From: PGYR01 sp046290495
Lineage (GTDB): Bacteria > Bacteroidota > Ignavibacteria > Kapaibacteriales > UBA2268
DNA length: 64,000 bases
Assembly: GCA_046290495.1 (NCBI GenBank)
Contig: JBKAGT010000005.1
Location: 1,426,001 to 1,490,000 of the forward strand
Direction: 5' to 3'
Below, in pieces: positions 43,634-53,302 of the stretch. Within the stretch, counting starts at the first letter, position 1. Every line of letters begins with the position of its first letter. The translations under genes were made by a program, and so were the position numbers. Below the pieces are notes generated by a model. That model was not told where the DNA came from. It was given only the letters and a program-made list of their open reading frames with translations, and did not search any database.

Positions 43634-44113
43634 TCAGACTTTGTATTTCCTTCGTAAATCTCTTTCTACTTCTTTCTTCTTAGTAGATTCACGCTTATCA
43701 AACTTTTTCTTTGGCTTTGCGAGTGCTATCTCTAGCTTTACCAAATGCCCGCTAAAGTAAATACTAAGAGGCACAATCGTCATACCCTTTTCGTTTACCG
43801 AGTCTCTCAGCTTATTTAGTTCACGTTTGTGCAGTAGCAGTTTCCTGTTTCTATTTGGTTCGTGGTTTTCTCTATTCCCAAGTGAATACTCAGGAATATT
43901 CATATTCATAATAAATAAATCATCACTGCTACGAATAAAACCAACATAGGCCTCTTGCAAACTACATTTGTTTTCACGCAATGATTTGACCTCTGTTCCG
44001 ACTAGCATAATACCTGCTTCATATCTGTTGACTATTTCATAGTCATACTTAGCACGCCTATTAGTTGTAATAGTCTTTATATTCGGTTCATCGTAGTTGT
44101 TGTCTTTACCCAT
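43634..44113 (-). CDS. smpB: SsrA-binding protein SmpB
   Basis: A 159-residue protein with the SmpB signatures TNRRAKYDYEIVNRYEAGIM, GTEVKSLRENKCSLQEAYVG, NRKLLLHKRELNKL and a basic C-terminal tail (KKKFDKRESTKKKEVERDLR). It brings tmRNA to stalled ribosomes. The start overlaps the ferritin stop by one base. Together with the RqcH-like gene at 266, it shows two ribosome rescue routes in this genome. Confidence 0.96.
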   Translation of the reverse strand: MGKDNNYDEPNIKTITTNRRAKYDYEIVNRYEAGIMLVGTEVKSLRENKCSLQEAYVGFIRSSDDLFIMNMNIPEYSLGNRENHEPNRNRKLLLHKRELNKLRDSVNEKGMTIVPLSIYFSGHLVKLEIALAKPKKKFDKRESTKKKEVERDLRRKYKV

Positions 44114-44610
44114 TACTCTGTAGTATTTTTAGCTCTAAGCTCATTGTCAAATATGAAAATCCCACCTGGAGAATCTGAAGCTAACTTCAATCTATCAACT
44201 AATTCAGAAACAGTTGCTTCTTCTTCTACTTGCTCAGAGATAAACCAGTGTAAAAGCACTTCTAGAGGCAAGTCAGACTCTTTCTGTGCTAACCTAGCTA
44301 ACTTGTTTATGCTTTCGGTGATTTTCTGTTCATGCTCATAAGCAACTTCAAACCCTTCCAATGGAGTTTCCCAATGGTTTGGTGGAGAGTCTATTTTACC
44401 TATAACTGGTACACCACCTCTGTCCAACAAGAAATCGAATAATTTATAAGCATGCTCTAACTCTTCTTTTGATTGATTTCTCATCCAGTTAGCCATACCA
44501 TTCAAACTAATAGAATGGTAGTAACCTGCCATAGATAGATAAAGGTTAGATGAATATATCTCTTTAGCTATTTGCTCGTTTATTGCTTTTTCTAATTTTT
44601 TTGATATCAT
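44113..44610 (-). CDS. ftnA: Bacterial non-haem ferritin
   Basis: A 165-residue four-helix protein. It has the FtnA ferroxidase pattern EIYSSNLYLSMAGYYHS (Glu17, Tyr24), EELEHAYKLFDFLLDRGG (Glu49-50, His52), and YEHEQKITESI plus HWFISEQVEEEATV. It stores iron and detoxifies peroxide-generating Fe(II). It is in an operon with nadC and smpB, spaced 16 bases from nadC and overlapping smpB by one base. Confidence 0.93.
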   Translation of the reverse strand: MISKKLEKAINEQIAKEIYSSNLYLSMAGYYHSISLNGMANWMRNQSKEELEHAYKLFDFLLDRGGVPVIGKIDSPPNHWETPLEGFEVAYEHEQKITESINKLARLAQKESDLPLEVLLHWFISEQVEEEATVSELVDRLKLASDSPGGIFIFDNELRAKNTTE

Positions 44611-44626
44611 TTTATTACCTACTTTT

Positions 44627-45481
44627 TTAATTAAATTTCAAACTTATGTCTGCACTTTTTACACTATGTGTTAATGCACCAACAGAGACTGCATCAACAC
44701 CTGTGGGAGCATAATTCCCAATAGTATCTAGATTTATTCCACCAGATGCTTCTAAGAATATATCAGATTTTATTTCTCGTGCATATTCTACGCATTCTGT
44801 GATATACTCCGGTGACATATTATCTAATAATAGACCATCAGCACCCGAATCTATTGCATTTTTGATTTGTTCTTTTTGATCAACTTCTACTTGTATTGGC
44901 AAGCTACTATCATATTTTTTGCAATTGCTCACAGCCTCCGCTACACCACCCGCTGCTACTATGTGATTATCCTTTATCAATATACCTGTAGACAAATTAT
45001 ACCTATGATTCTGTCCACCACCCATGCAAACCGAATACTTTTCAAACATTCTAAGTCCAGGAGTAGTTTTTCTTGTGTCTAACACAGCAACCCCATGAGG
45101 TTTAGCTATATCTACATATTTCTTTACTACTGTTGCTATACCACTCATTCTCTGCATCAGGTTCAGAAATATTCTCTCTTTTCTTAATATCTCTATTGAG
45201 TTCCCCTCTATAGTGGCAATTACATCCCCATTTTCGACAGAATCTCCATCTGAAAAGTTAAACTTTAAATCGGTGTTGCTGTCGAATATAGCTTCTACAA
45301 CATTTCTACCAGATAGGACCATATCATCCTTAGCAATTATAGACGCAACTGATGTTGAATCGGGGCTTACAGTACTCAGAGTAGTTACGTCCCCATTAGG
45401 AGAGTCTTCATCCAAATATATCTCTAACTGAGAAACTATATATTCGAGCGGTAATTCTTTTAATTGATTATAACGTATCAT
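44627..45481 (-). CDS. nadC: Quinolinate phosphoribosyltransferase NadC
   Basis: A 284-residue enzyme making nicotinate mononucleotide from quinolinate and PRPP. Key segments are NGDVTTLSTV, RIFLNLMQRMSGIATV, DTRKTTPGLRMFEKY, GGGQNHRYNLS with ILIKDNHI, and LLDNMSPE. The frame is open further upstream to a TTG at 45511. The ATG at 45481 is preferred because the upstream codons overlap a promoter-like TAAATTTG (45509-45516) and the ATG places the conserved start correctly. No nadA or nadB lies next to it. Confidence 0.93.
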   Translation of the reverse strand: MIRYNQLKELPLEYIVSQLEIYLDEDSPNGDVTTLSTVSPDSTSVASIIAKDDMVLSGRNVVEAIFDSNTDLKFNFSDGDSVENGDVIATIEGNSIEILRKERIFLNLMQRMSGIATVVKKYVDIAKPHGVAVLDTRKTTPGLRMFEKYSVCMGGGQNHRYNLSTGILIKDNHIVAAGGVAEAVSNCKKYDSSLPIQVEVDQKEQIKNAIDSGADGLLLDNMSPEYITECVEYAREIKSDIFLEASGGINLDTIGNYAPTGVDAVSVGALTHSVKSADISLKFN

Positions 45482-45508
45482 TCTAATTTTTTTTTTAAAT
45501 TTACTTAG

Positions 45509-45539
45509 CAAATTTAATCAAAAGAAAGAATTAGATAAA
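45509..45539 (-). promoter_or_regulatory. Candidate promoter of the nadC-ferritin-smpB-tyrS operon
   Basis: On the minus strand TTTA (45536-45539), 19 bases, then TAAATTTG (45509-45516) match the Bacteroidota consensus with one mismatch in the -33 box. It is 28 bases before the nadC ATG. Confidence 0.5.
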
Positions 45540-45543
45540 ATAA

Positions 45544-47049
45544 GTGCACAAAGAATATAATTTAGAACCATGGAAAGATGACCTGTTAGATCGAATATTT
45601 CATTTCGGTGTGAAGTTTGGATTTATTACTCTTTTAGTTTCAGGAAGCATTACTTTATATAGTAGTTTATATATACAAACTACAATTTACGTTATAGCAT
45701 ATCTTTTAGCTTTGGTAGGGTATTACTACAAAAACCTAAGTAATAGTAAGAAAGTTTGGTTTCTAATTTTCATTACTTATTTGATTTCAATTACAGGTTT
45801 TTTCCTAGAAGCAAGTTTAACTCTAGGCTTCCTATGGGTTACATTTGGAATATTTTTTTGTATCACATTTTTTGATTTGAAAAAATTCATACCCTTGGGT
45901 TTTATTTATATTATTACAATTTCCTTTTGGTTTATAAATTATGAATTGAATATCATACCTGCGCAAAGAGTACTAGATGAGTATTTCTACTATGTAAAAT
46001 ATATAAATAGTTCATTATTTCTTATAGCCGGTATTCTTTATGTAAATGAAAAGCTTATTAAAAGCTTAGCAAAATCATTAGCTATCCAGCAATCAACACA
46101 GAACGAACTATTTGAAGAAAAAAAGAAATTAGAAGCAGCTAATTACGACCTTTCCCAAAAGATAAATGAAGTCAACAAGTTAAAAGAGGAATTACTCACA
46201 GCCAATACTGCCCTTACTGATAAAGTAGAAGTTCAAGAAGAAGGGATAAAAGAAACACTAAAAGACTTGCAAAATGAGATTGTGACAAGGAAGGAAACAG
46301 AAGATGAGCTTCTGAAAACAAGAGAGGAGCTAATACTTTCTTTAGAAAAAGAAAAAGCTCTAAACGAGATGAAATCAAAGTTTATCGCTATGATTTCGCA
46401 CGAATACCGAACTCCACTTACAGTGCTTATGAATAGCTCTTATCTGGTAGGCAGATATTTTGAGACTAATGACAAGATAAAATTTGAAGACAGCTTGCAC
46501 AAAATAAATAGCGCAGTTGAAAATATGACTAATCTATTAGAGGAAGTTATCCGTTTTGGTCATAGCGAAAACATAGAAAACAAAAATGTGTTACAAAATG
46601 TTGACCTTGTCCATCAGATTAACACGATAGTCGAAAATTTTCAAGATAAAGAAGACCTCAAAATAGACTACTCTATTGATACTCCTTACTCGCCTTTTAT
46701 AATCAACACAGACCCACGAAAATTAAGACTTATATTAAACAATGTAATCAAAAATGCTGTAACCTATTCATCAGGAAATCCCATTATAAGGGTCACCCTA
46801 GAAGAGTCAGATAAGAATGTGGATATTAGCATTTCAGATAAGGGAATAGGTATAACTCAAAATGACAGAGACAAAGTTTTTGAGCCATTTTACAGAGGTG
46901 AAAACACCATTGGTAACGCAGGAACTGGACTTGGTCTAGCAATATCCAAAAGATATGTAGAGTCTTTGGACGGTACTATCGATTTTGACAGTCAGGTTGA
47001 CAAAGGCACAAACTTTACTATAATATTACCGACTAATATTACTGAATAG
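45544..47049 (+). CDS. Membrane sensor histidine kinase
   Basis: A 501-residue sensor. Six hydrophobic segments fill residues about 22-175, followed by a long coiled coil (190-275, LEAANYDLSQKINEV...). The HisKA domain has the phospho-His in AMISHEYRTPL (near 284), and the HATPase domain has NNVIKNAVTY (N box), DKGIGITQND (G1) and GTGLGLAISKRY (G2). It starts at a GTG. No response regulator lies beside it. The kinase core closely resembles that of the PAS kinase at 53303. The membrane part looks like a transmembrane sensor rather than a periplasmic one. Confidence 0.86.
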   Translation: MHKEYNLEPWKDDLLDRIFHFGVKFGFITLLVSGSITLYSSLYIQTTIYVIAYLLALVGYYYKNLSNSKKVWFLIFITYLISITGFFLEASLTLGFLWVTFGIFFCITFFDLKKFIPLGFIYIITISFWFINYELNIIPAQRVLDEYFYYVKYINSSLFLIAGILYVNEKLIKSLAKSLAIQQSTQNELFEEKKKLEAANYDLSQKINEVNKLKEELLTANTALTDKVEVQEEGIKETLKDLQNEIVTRKETEDELLKTREELILSLEKEKALNEMKSKFIAMISHEYRTPLTVLMNSSYLVGRYFETNDKIKFEDSLHKINSAVENMTNLLEEVIRFGHSENIENKNVLQNVDLVHQINTIVENFQDKEDLKIDYSIDTPYSPFIINTDPRKLRLILNNVIKNAVTYSSGNPIIRVTLEESDKNVDISISDKGIGITQNDRDKVFEPFYRGENTIGNAGTGLGLAISKRYVESLDGTIDFDSQVDKGTNFTIILPTNITE

Positions 47050-47121
47050 TATAATTTAGCAATTAGCATAAATATATATTAATTTCGTAATCATAACAAA
47101 AACCAATAAAGAGAAAATAAT

Positions 47122-48231
47122 ATGTCATTGAATTGCGGTATAGTTGGATTGCCTAACGTTGGTAAATCAACTATCTTTCAAGCACTAACTTCTGCTCCTG
47201 CAGAGGCAGCGAACTACCCTTTCTGTACTATAGAACCTAACGTTGGGGTAGTAGAGGTACCAGACGAGAGATTAGAAAAAATAACAAGTTATATAAAACC
47301 ACAAAAAGTAATACCAACAATAGTTGAATTTGTTGATATAGCTGGACTAGTAAAAGGTGCTTCCAAAGGTGAAGGACTAGGTAATCAATTCTTAGGAAAC
47401 ATCAGACAAGTAGGTGCTATAGTTCACGTTGTTCGTTGTTTTGAAGATGAAAATATTGTTCACGTAGATGGTGATATAAACCCTATCAGAGACATAGAAA
47501 CAATAGAAACAGAACTTGCATTAGCCGATTTGGAATCTGTTCTTAAAAGAAAAGAAAAGAACGCAAAAGTATTCAAATCGAGTGACAAAAAAGCAGTTGA
47601 TTTGGCTAGACAGCTAGACCCAATTTATCAGAAGCTTGCCGATACACTTAACCAAGGTCAGCCTGCTCGTAGCATAGGACTAACTGAAGATGAGCAAAAT
47701 GCAGTGAAAGACCTTCACTTGATTACAATTAAACCACAAGTTTACTGCTGTAATGTAGATGAAGACGATTTGCAAGGTGAAAACGAATATGTACAAAAAG
47801 TGCGTGAGTTTGCTAAGCAGAATGATAGTGAAGTTGTAGTAATCTGCGGTAAATTAGAATCAGAAATCGCTGGACTTGACACAGCTGAAGAAAAATCAGA
47901 ATTCCTACAAGAAATGGGGCTAAAAGAAAGTGGATTGGATAAGCTAATCCGAAAAGGTTACGAATTGCTAAACTTGAAGACTTATTTCACAGCTGGAGAG
48001 AAAGAAGTACGTGCTTGGACTTACAAAGACGGAAGCACTGCACCACAGGCAGCAGGTGTCATTCATACAGATTTTGAAAAAGGATTTATCAAAGCTGAGA
48101 TTTACCACTGTACTGATTTGTTTGAACTTGAAAGCGAACAGAAGATAAAAGAGCTTGGTAAATTGAGAATGGAAGGACGTGATTATTTGGTGAAAGATGG
48201 TGATGTTGTTCACTTCAGATTTAATGTTTAA
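47122..48231 (+). CDS. ychF: Redox-regulated ATPase YchF
   Basis: A 369-residue Obg-family P-loop protein. It has GLPNVGKSTIFQAL (9-22), NYPFCTIEPN, the DIAGLVKGASKGEGLGNQFL segment, and a C-terminal TGS domain (LKTYFTAGEKEVRAWTY...EGRDYLVKDGDVVHFRFNV). YchF prefers ATP to GTP and binds ribosomes. It heads a five-gene run to 51815. Confidence 0.96.
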   Translation: MSLNCGIVGLPNVGKSTIFQALTSAPAEAANYPFCTIEPNVGVVEVPDERLEKITSYIKPQKVIPTIVEFVDIAGLVKGASKGEGLGNQFLGNIRQVGAIVHVVRCFEDENIVHVDGDINPIRDIETIETELALADLESVLKRKEKNAKVFKSSDKKAVDLARQLDPIYQKLADTLNQGQPARSIGLTEDEQNAVKDLHLITIKPQVYCCNVDEDDLQGENEYVQKVREFAKQNDSEVVVICGKLESEIAGLDTAEEKSEFLQEMGLKESGLDKLIRKGYELLNLKTYFTAGEKEVRAWTYKDGSTAPQAAGVIHTDFEKGFIKAEIYHCTDLFELESEQKIKELGKLRMEGRDYLVKDGDVVHFRFNV

Positions 48232-48245
48232 AAACAAGGAAATAT

Positions 48246-48485
48246 ATGAGAATATCTGTTGACATTAGCTTATACCCACTCAACGAAGACTATATAAAAC
48301 CAATTAAGAATTTTATTAATGCTGTAAACTCTACTGAAGGATTGGAAGTAGATACAAATAAATTGAGTACACAAATACGTGGGGAAAGCGATATTATATT
48401 TGATTTGCTCAAAAAAGAAATTCCTAATGCATTCGAAGAAAACAGAGCAGCTTTTATCATAAAAATAATCAAAGGTTCAGATTAA
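48246..48485 (+). CDS. YkoF/thiamine-binding domain protein
   Basis: A 79-residue protein that fits one small ferredoxin-like domain of the thiamine-binding (MTH1187/YkoF) type: ISVDISLYPLNEDYIKPIKNFI and ESDIIFDLLKKEIP. No transport partner is adjacent. Ligand binding is inferred only from the family. It is placed 14 bases after ychF and 4 bases before rmuC. Confidence 0.75.
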   Translation: MRISVDISLYPLNEDYIKPIKNFINAVNSTEGLEVDTNKLSTQIRGESDIIFDLLKKEIPNAFEENRAAFIIKIIKGSD

Positions 48486-48489
48486 AATT

Positions 48490-49827
48490 ATGCTGATTGC
48501 TCTTCTTATATTGAACATCCTAGTACTAATTTTGGTATTTCTTAATTACAGAAAACCAAACAGCACTGCTGACAATGCTAATGATATAGAAGAAAAATTC
48601 AGAGAGCTGAAGGAAATAAATTCCCAGTCTGAGAGAAACTTTAGAGCAGAAATAGCTGATAACTTCAGAGGCAACAGAGAAGAGTTATCTAAGAATTTCT
48701 CGAATTTAAAAGAAGATTTACTAAAGAGAAATGATGAGCAAGCTACCAGGCAAACTGACAAGTTCATAGACTTCGAACGCAGAATAAAGGACCTTTCCCA
48801 GTCGAATGAAGAACGAATAGAAAAGCTAAAAGAATCAATAAAGCAAGAGCTCTCGGAGTTCAACACTCAAGTTGATAAGAACTTAAATAATCTGCGAGAT
48901 GAGAACAACAAGCACTTACAAAAGATGCAAGAAACTGTAGATGAAAAACTACAGAAGACATTGGAATCTCGTATAGCAAAGGCATTCAGCACCGTTAGCG
49001 AACGATTAGAGGAAGTGCACAAAGGTCTAGGCGAAATGAAGCAACTTGCTAACGACGTCGATGGCTTGAACAAAGTCTTGAGCAATGTTAAGCTAAAGGG
49101 TGTCTTGGGTGAGTATCAATTAGAGCAGATATTAGAACAAATATTAGCTCCATCTCTATATGAAAAAAATGCCCAGACAAAAGAAAACACCCAACAAAGA
49201 GTAGAGTTCGTAGTGAAGCTACCTGGTGAAGGTGATGACAAAGTACTTCTTCCTATCGATTCCAAATTCCCTTCTGATTCCTATAGAAGATTAGTTGTAG
49301 CATTCGAAGAAAACAACGAAGCAGAAGCAATAGCAGCTCGTAAGGAACTTCAACTCGCAGTAAGGAAATACGCAAAAGACATAAATGAGAAGTATATCAA
49401 CCCTGGAGTGACAACTGATTTCGCAATTATGTTCCTACCTTTTGAAGGTATGTATGCCGAAGTTCTTAGGGATCCTGGCCTATTCCACGAGATACAGAAT
49501 AAATACAAAGTAAACTTAACAGGACCAACCACTCTGGCGGCATTCCTAAACAGTATGCAGATGGGATTCAGGACTCTAGCAATACAAGAAAGATCCAGTG
49601 AAGTCTGGAAAATATTAGGAGCTGTTAAGCACGAATTTGGTAAATTTGGAGAAGTGTTAGACACTACCTTAACTCAATTAGAAAGAGCTAAGAATAATAT
49701 AAATGACTTAGTTGGTGTTAGAACCAGACAGATGCACAGAAAACTGAAAGATGTGTCGGAGTATCAGACTGATACCGACAAACTATTGTATGAATCTAAC
49801 GATATTGATTCGGAGGAAGAATTATGA
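48490..49827 (+). CDS. rmuC: RmuC-family DNA recombination protein
   Basis: A 445-residue protein with an N-terminal membrane helix (1-19), a long coiled coil (about 25-190) and a C-terminal RmuC domain (about 195-420, VKLKGVLGEYQLEQILEQIL, LLPIDSKFPSDSYRRLV, FAIMFLPFEGMYAEVLRDPG). E. coli RmuC limits inversions at short inverted repeats, and the domain is nuclease-related. The last codons overlap the GATase gene (ATGA). Confidence 0.93.
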   Translation: MLIALLILNILVLILVFLNYRKPNSTADNANDIEEKFRELKEINSQSERNFRAEIADNFRGNREELSKNFSNLKEDLLKRNDEQATRQTDKFIDFERRIKDLSQSNEERIEKLKESIKQELSEFNTQVDKNLNNLRDENNKHLQKMQETVDEKLQKTLESRIAKAFSTVSERLEEVHKGLGEMKQLANDVDGLNKVLSNVKLKGVLGEYQLEQILEQILAPSLYEKNAQTKENTQQRVEFVVKLPGEGDDKVLLPIDSKFPSDSYRRLVVAFEENNEAEAIAARKELQLAVRKYAKDINEKYINPGVTTDFAIMFLPFEGMYAEVLRDPGLFHEIQNKYKVNLTGPTTLAAFLNSMQMGFRTLAIQERSSEVWKILGAVKHEFGKFGEVLDTTLTQLERAKNNINDLVGVRTRQMHRKLKDVSEYQTDTDKLLYESNDIDSEEEL

Positions 49828-50501
49828 GGTTAGCTGCTATTATACATAGCCATTTTGAAGGCCCAGCATTCATAGCTGATTGGGCAATTGACAGCGGTCA
49901 CGATTTGGAAGAAATCCATATATACAAAGATGGAAATATGCCAAGTAATGATTATGATGGTTATATCTTTTTGGGTGGTGCTATGAGTGCCAACGACGAT
50001 GATGAATGCTTGTGGTTATTAGACGAAAAGCAATTCATAAGCAATTTGATTAGAGAGAATAAAAAAGTATTAGGAATTTGTTTTGGTGCACAGCTGATTG
50101 CTAATTCTGTAGGATGCGAAATTGTACCTATGAAGCAAAAGGAAATCGGATGGTTCGATGTATATCTATCAGAGGAAAGAGACATAATACCAGAATACGA
50201 TATAATAGAAACCCTTCACTGGCACGGAGATGAAATTATTCCAAATGAGAGAATTAAAGTTCTTGGCACCTCGCAACAATGTGATGTTCAGATATTTAAA
50301 GTAAATGATAATTGCTATGGTTTTCAGTGCCATTTGGAACAAACAATGGACTCCCTTATAAATCTATATGCACATTGCTTCGATGATATTGATGATAGCC
50401 CGACTACTCAAGATCATGATAGATTATTCTTCTCAGATGAAATATTCGATCAGAACAACGAAATGTTTGCCCATTTTTTAAATAAATTCTTCGAAGGTTA
50501 A
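49824..50501 (+). CDS. Type 1 glutamine amidotransferase
   Basis: A 225-residue protein of the class I GATase fold. The nucleophile elbow LGICFGAQLIANS puts a Cys near residue 92, and FQCHLEQTMDSL gives the His of the triad with a following Glu. The N-terminal IHSHFEGPAFIADWAIDSGHDL resembles standalone GATases (GuaA-N-like) of unknown substrate. It overlaps rmuC by four bases and adjoins a glycosyltransferase gene. Confidence 0.83.
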   Translation: MRLAAIIHSHFEGPAFIADWAIDSGHDLEEIHIYKDGNMPSNDYDGYIFLGGAMSANDDDECLWLLDEKQFISNLIRENKKVLGICFGAQLIANSVGCEIVPMKQKEIGWFDVYLSEERDIIPEYDIIETLHWHGDEIIPNERIKVLGTSQQCDVQIFKVNDNCYGFQCHLEQTMDSLINLYAHCFDDIDDSPTTQDHDRLFFSDEIFDQNNEMFAHFLNKFFEG

Positions 50502-51815
50502 TTGAAAAACTTACTTATAGTTGCATATTACTTCCCCCCATCTGGTGGACCTGGTGTACAGAGAGTATTGAAGCATATCAAATATCTTCCAGACTACGGC
50601 TGGAACCCTATTGTACTTACAGTATCCAATGGTGAGTATCAAGCTATAGATGAATCACTACTCGAAGAAATACCTAAGAATACTATAATACACAAGAGTA
50701 AGATTTACGAGCCTTATGATTTGTATAGAAAATTCACAGGAAGGAAAAAGGGCGAAGCAATTGATGTAAATAATATAAAGAAAGAAGGGCAAGAGAGTAA
50801 GTTTATGGATAAAGTAGCTGAACAAATAAGAGCTACACTATTTATCCCTGATGCCCGAATAGGTTGGTATTTTTCTGCAATCAAAGAAGCTGAGAAAATA
50901 TTAAATAAATATGACATAGACGCTATATATAGTAGCTCACCTCCTTATACTTGCTCTGTGATTGCTAACAAATTACAGAAAAAAACTAAGCTCCCTTGGA
51001 TTGCTGGATTTCGAGACCCATGGACTGGATTTCTAACTACTCCGAATAGGTGGTTTTTACCAGCTGCAATCGACCGTAAGCTAGAACACAGCGTATTCAA
51101 AAATGCAACTGCTGTAGAAGCCGCATGGCAAGGTATTATAAAAGATGCAATGGGTAAATATGGTGACCTAAATGAAGGGAAATTCCACCATGTTCCTAAT
51201 GGGTATGATTCAACTGACTTCCCTGATATTGAGTATAAGAGAAATGATAAGTTTACGCTCACTTACACGGGTTCACTATATGGAAGACGAAACCCTAAGC
51301 AACTCTTTGAAGCTATAGAATTACTAATTGAATCAGGCAAAGTAGATGCCAATGACTTGAATTTTACTTTCGTCGGTCGATTCGGTGCTGAGGTAGAAGA
51401 GATGTTTGAAGCAGCCAGTTTTTCTGACAAAATTACTAAGATTGGCTATGTACCACATAGTGAGAGCATTAGTTACTTACTTAAATCGGAAGCACTACTT
51501 TTGATAGTTGACGAAGCAAAAGAGAGCCAAGAAATAGTGCCTGGTAAGGTTTATGAGTATTTGGGTACTAAGCGTCCTTTGCTCGCGATAGCTCCACTGC
51601 AATCAGCAATAGCTGATCTGATATATGAAACTGAGTCTGGCTTAGTCGCGCATCAAAATCAGGTAGACAGAATAGCAGAAAACTTCCTTGAGTTCTATAA
51701 TGCCTGGAAAACTGGTGAACAGCTATACGAGCCAAATGATGAAAAAATAGAGCAATATGAAAGAAAAAATGCATCGAAAAAGTTGGCCGCTCTTCTGGAT
51801 AATCTGACCAAATAA
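50502..51815 (+). CDS. Family 4-type glycosyltransferase
   Basis: A 437-residue GT-B enzyme. It has the N-terminal YYFPPSGGPGVQRVLKHIKYL loop and IYSSSPPYTCSVIANKLQKK. The C-terminal Rossmann half has LTYTGSLYGRRNPKQLFEAI and VPGKVYEYLGTKRPLLAIAP, where GT4 enzymes bind the sugar nucleotide. A TTG start (50502) follows GAAGG. It is the last gene of the ychF run and ends one base before the convergent terminase gene. The acceptor is unknown; envelope polysaccharide is likely. Confidence 0.87.
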   Translation: MKNLLIVAYYFPPSGGPGVQRVLKHIKYLPDYGWNPIVLTVSNGEYQAIDESLLEEIPKNTIIHKSKIYEPYDLYRKFTGRKKGEAIDVNNIKKEGQESKFMDKVAEQIRATLFIPDARIGWYFSAIKEAEKILNKYDIDAIYSSSPPYTCSVIANKLQKKTKLPWIAGFRDPWTGFLTTPNRWFLPAAIDRKLEHSVFKNATAVEAAWQGIIKDAMGKYGDLNEGKFHHVPNGYDSTDFPDIEYKRNDKFTLTYTGSLYGRRNPKQLFEAIELLIESGKVDANDLNFTFVGRFGAEVEEMFEAASFSDKITKIGYVPHSESISYLLKSEALLLIVDEAKESQEIVPGKVYEYLGTKRPLLAIAPLQSAIADLIYETESGLVAHQNQVDRIAENFLEFYNAWKTGEQLYEPNDEKIEQYERKNASKKLAALLDNLTK

Positions 51816-53183
51816 TCATCGGAATAGACTGTATTTCTCTGGTGGAGTAATTGCTATTCCAGTTGGTCTAATGTATGACCTCTTATTCGTCATCTCAACA
51901 GCATAAGACAGAGTATCAACAATATCATCATGCTTCCCATTTGGGAAATTCATCAGCTCTTTTTCTATATCTGATATAATTTCAATATTTCTATTGATTA
52001 GTAATTTCCCATTCTCACACAGTGCCGACAAAGGTAATGCCCTAGAAAATTTATCCTTCTTCGGAATTAGCTTAACAACTGGCAAACCCAAATCACTGAG
52101 TTGGTAGAATAAACTCGCTTGATATTGAACTGACTCTACACCTATTAGCACCGGTCTATATTTTCTATACAGTTTTTCTATCACATCCTTGTGTTTGGTA
52201 GGTTCCAGCTTATCTCGGAATATGTCAATTAGCATTATCCTATTCTTCGAGTCAGTTGCAAATATTGCAATTACTGTGTAATCAGCTTTCTCAGAAGTTG
52301 AAACTGCCAAATCGCATGTGAAGTATATATCACCAATTATTTCAGAATCCATATCAAAATAAACAATATCCTCTCTCTTGAATAGACCACCCTCGCTCGG
52401 AGTTGGCTCTTGCTGATACAGTCCCGCAAACCAATACTGCCCAATTCTTTTTTTCTTTTCTAATAAGTCTTTCAAGCTATACCTTTCTGGCCATAGCGGC
52501 TCTCCGATTTGCCTATTTAGTTCGTCTTCCTTTGTGGCAATAGCTGGAAATATCAATTTGTCCCAATCTGAGCTCCTCATCAATCTACTAGCCAAATCAT
52601 CTTCGTGCCACCTAGTCATTACCAATATCACCGAACCTCCTGGTTCTAATCTAGTAAGTAGTGTAGCGTTGAACCATTCCATTATACTATCACGTCTTGT
52701 CTCAGAATTTGCCTCTTTATCATTCTTTATTGGGTCATCTACTATTATCAAGTCTGCCCCTTTACCTGTGAGTGTACCTCCGACCCCAACAGCTGTTATA
52801 CTTCCATTTTCACTAGTAACAAATTCAGATTTTGACTTTTGAGAATTATTAAGAGAAATATTAAAATCTGAAGCAATCAACTTAAAATTGTCTAGTATTT
52901 CTCTCCCGAAATACTCAGACAGTTTGCTGTTATAAGTAGATATAATAATTCTTTGACTTGGATTATTAAGCAACCACCAAAGAGGGAACATTTTAGTTAT
53001 TAGCTCTGATTTGCCATGTCTTGGGGGCATATTGACTATTAGTCTTCCGTTCTTGTTTCTATAAATATCTAACAACTTGTTCTCTATATAACATAAGTGT
53101 TTTGCACTTTTCCAATTTTTCAAATGTATGATTTTTGCCAAATCTTGAGGTGTTCTTATTTTTATATTTTCTAAAGTATTCAT
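51816..53183 (-). CDS. terL: Phage-type terminase large subunit
   Basis: A 455-residue, full-length terminase. The ATPase domain has Walker A PPRHGKSE (53-60), Walker B DLIIVDDP (144-151) and the coupling motif MTRWHEDDL (189-197). The RNase H-like nuclease domain has CDLAVSTSE (Asp291), IGVESVQYQ (Glu350) and GKHDDIVDTLS (Asp419/420/423). All catalytic residues are present, so the gene is not decayed. In a phage or gene transfer agent it would cut and pump DNA into a prohead. Here it lies alone between a glycosyltransferase (one base away) and a histidine kinase. No small terminase, integrase or lysis gene is near; the only other packaging gene is the portal fragment at 63348. Confidence 0.9.
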   Translation of the reverse strand: MNTLENIKIRTPQDLAKIIHLKNWKSAKHLCYIENKLLDIYRNKNGRLIVNMPPRHGKSELITKMFPLWWLLNNPSQRIIISTYNSKLSEYFGREILDNFKLIASDFNISLNNSQKSKSEFVTSENGSITAVGVGGTLTGKGADLIIVDDPIKNDKEANSETRRDSIMEWFNATLLTRLEPGGSVILVMTRWHEDDLASRLMRSSDWDKLIFPAIATKEDELNRQIGEPLWPERYSLKDLLEKKKRIGQYWFAGLYQQEPTPSEGGLFKREDIVYFDMDSEIIGDIYFTCDLAVSTSEKADYTVIAIFATDSKNRIMLIDIFRDKLEPTKHKDVIEKLYRKYRPVLIGVESVQYQASLFYQLSDLGLPVVKLIPKKDKFSRALPLSALCENGKLLINRNIEIISDIEKELMNFPNGKHDDIVDTLSYAVEMTNKRSYIRPTGIAITPPEKYSLFR

Positions 53184-53302
53184 TCAGCAATATTAACTGT
53201 ATATTAATTCATTTATAAGAATATTAAATTTTTATAATTTGTAAATAATTTTTTTAATCCATATCTTATTTTTCCTTGTGTCTATCAAACAAAAACAAGT
53301 AG

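Noticed and set aside
45482..45511. TTG start of nadC ten codons upstream
   Set aside because: These codons overlap a promoter-like TAAATTTG, and the ATG at 45481 fits the family start better.
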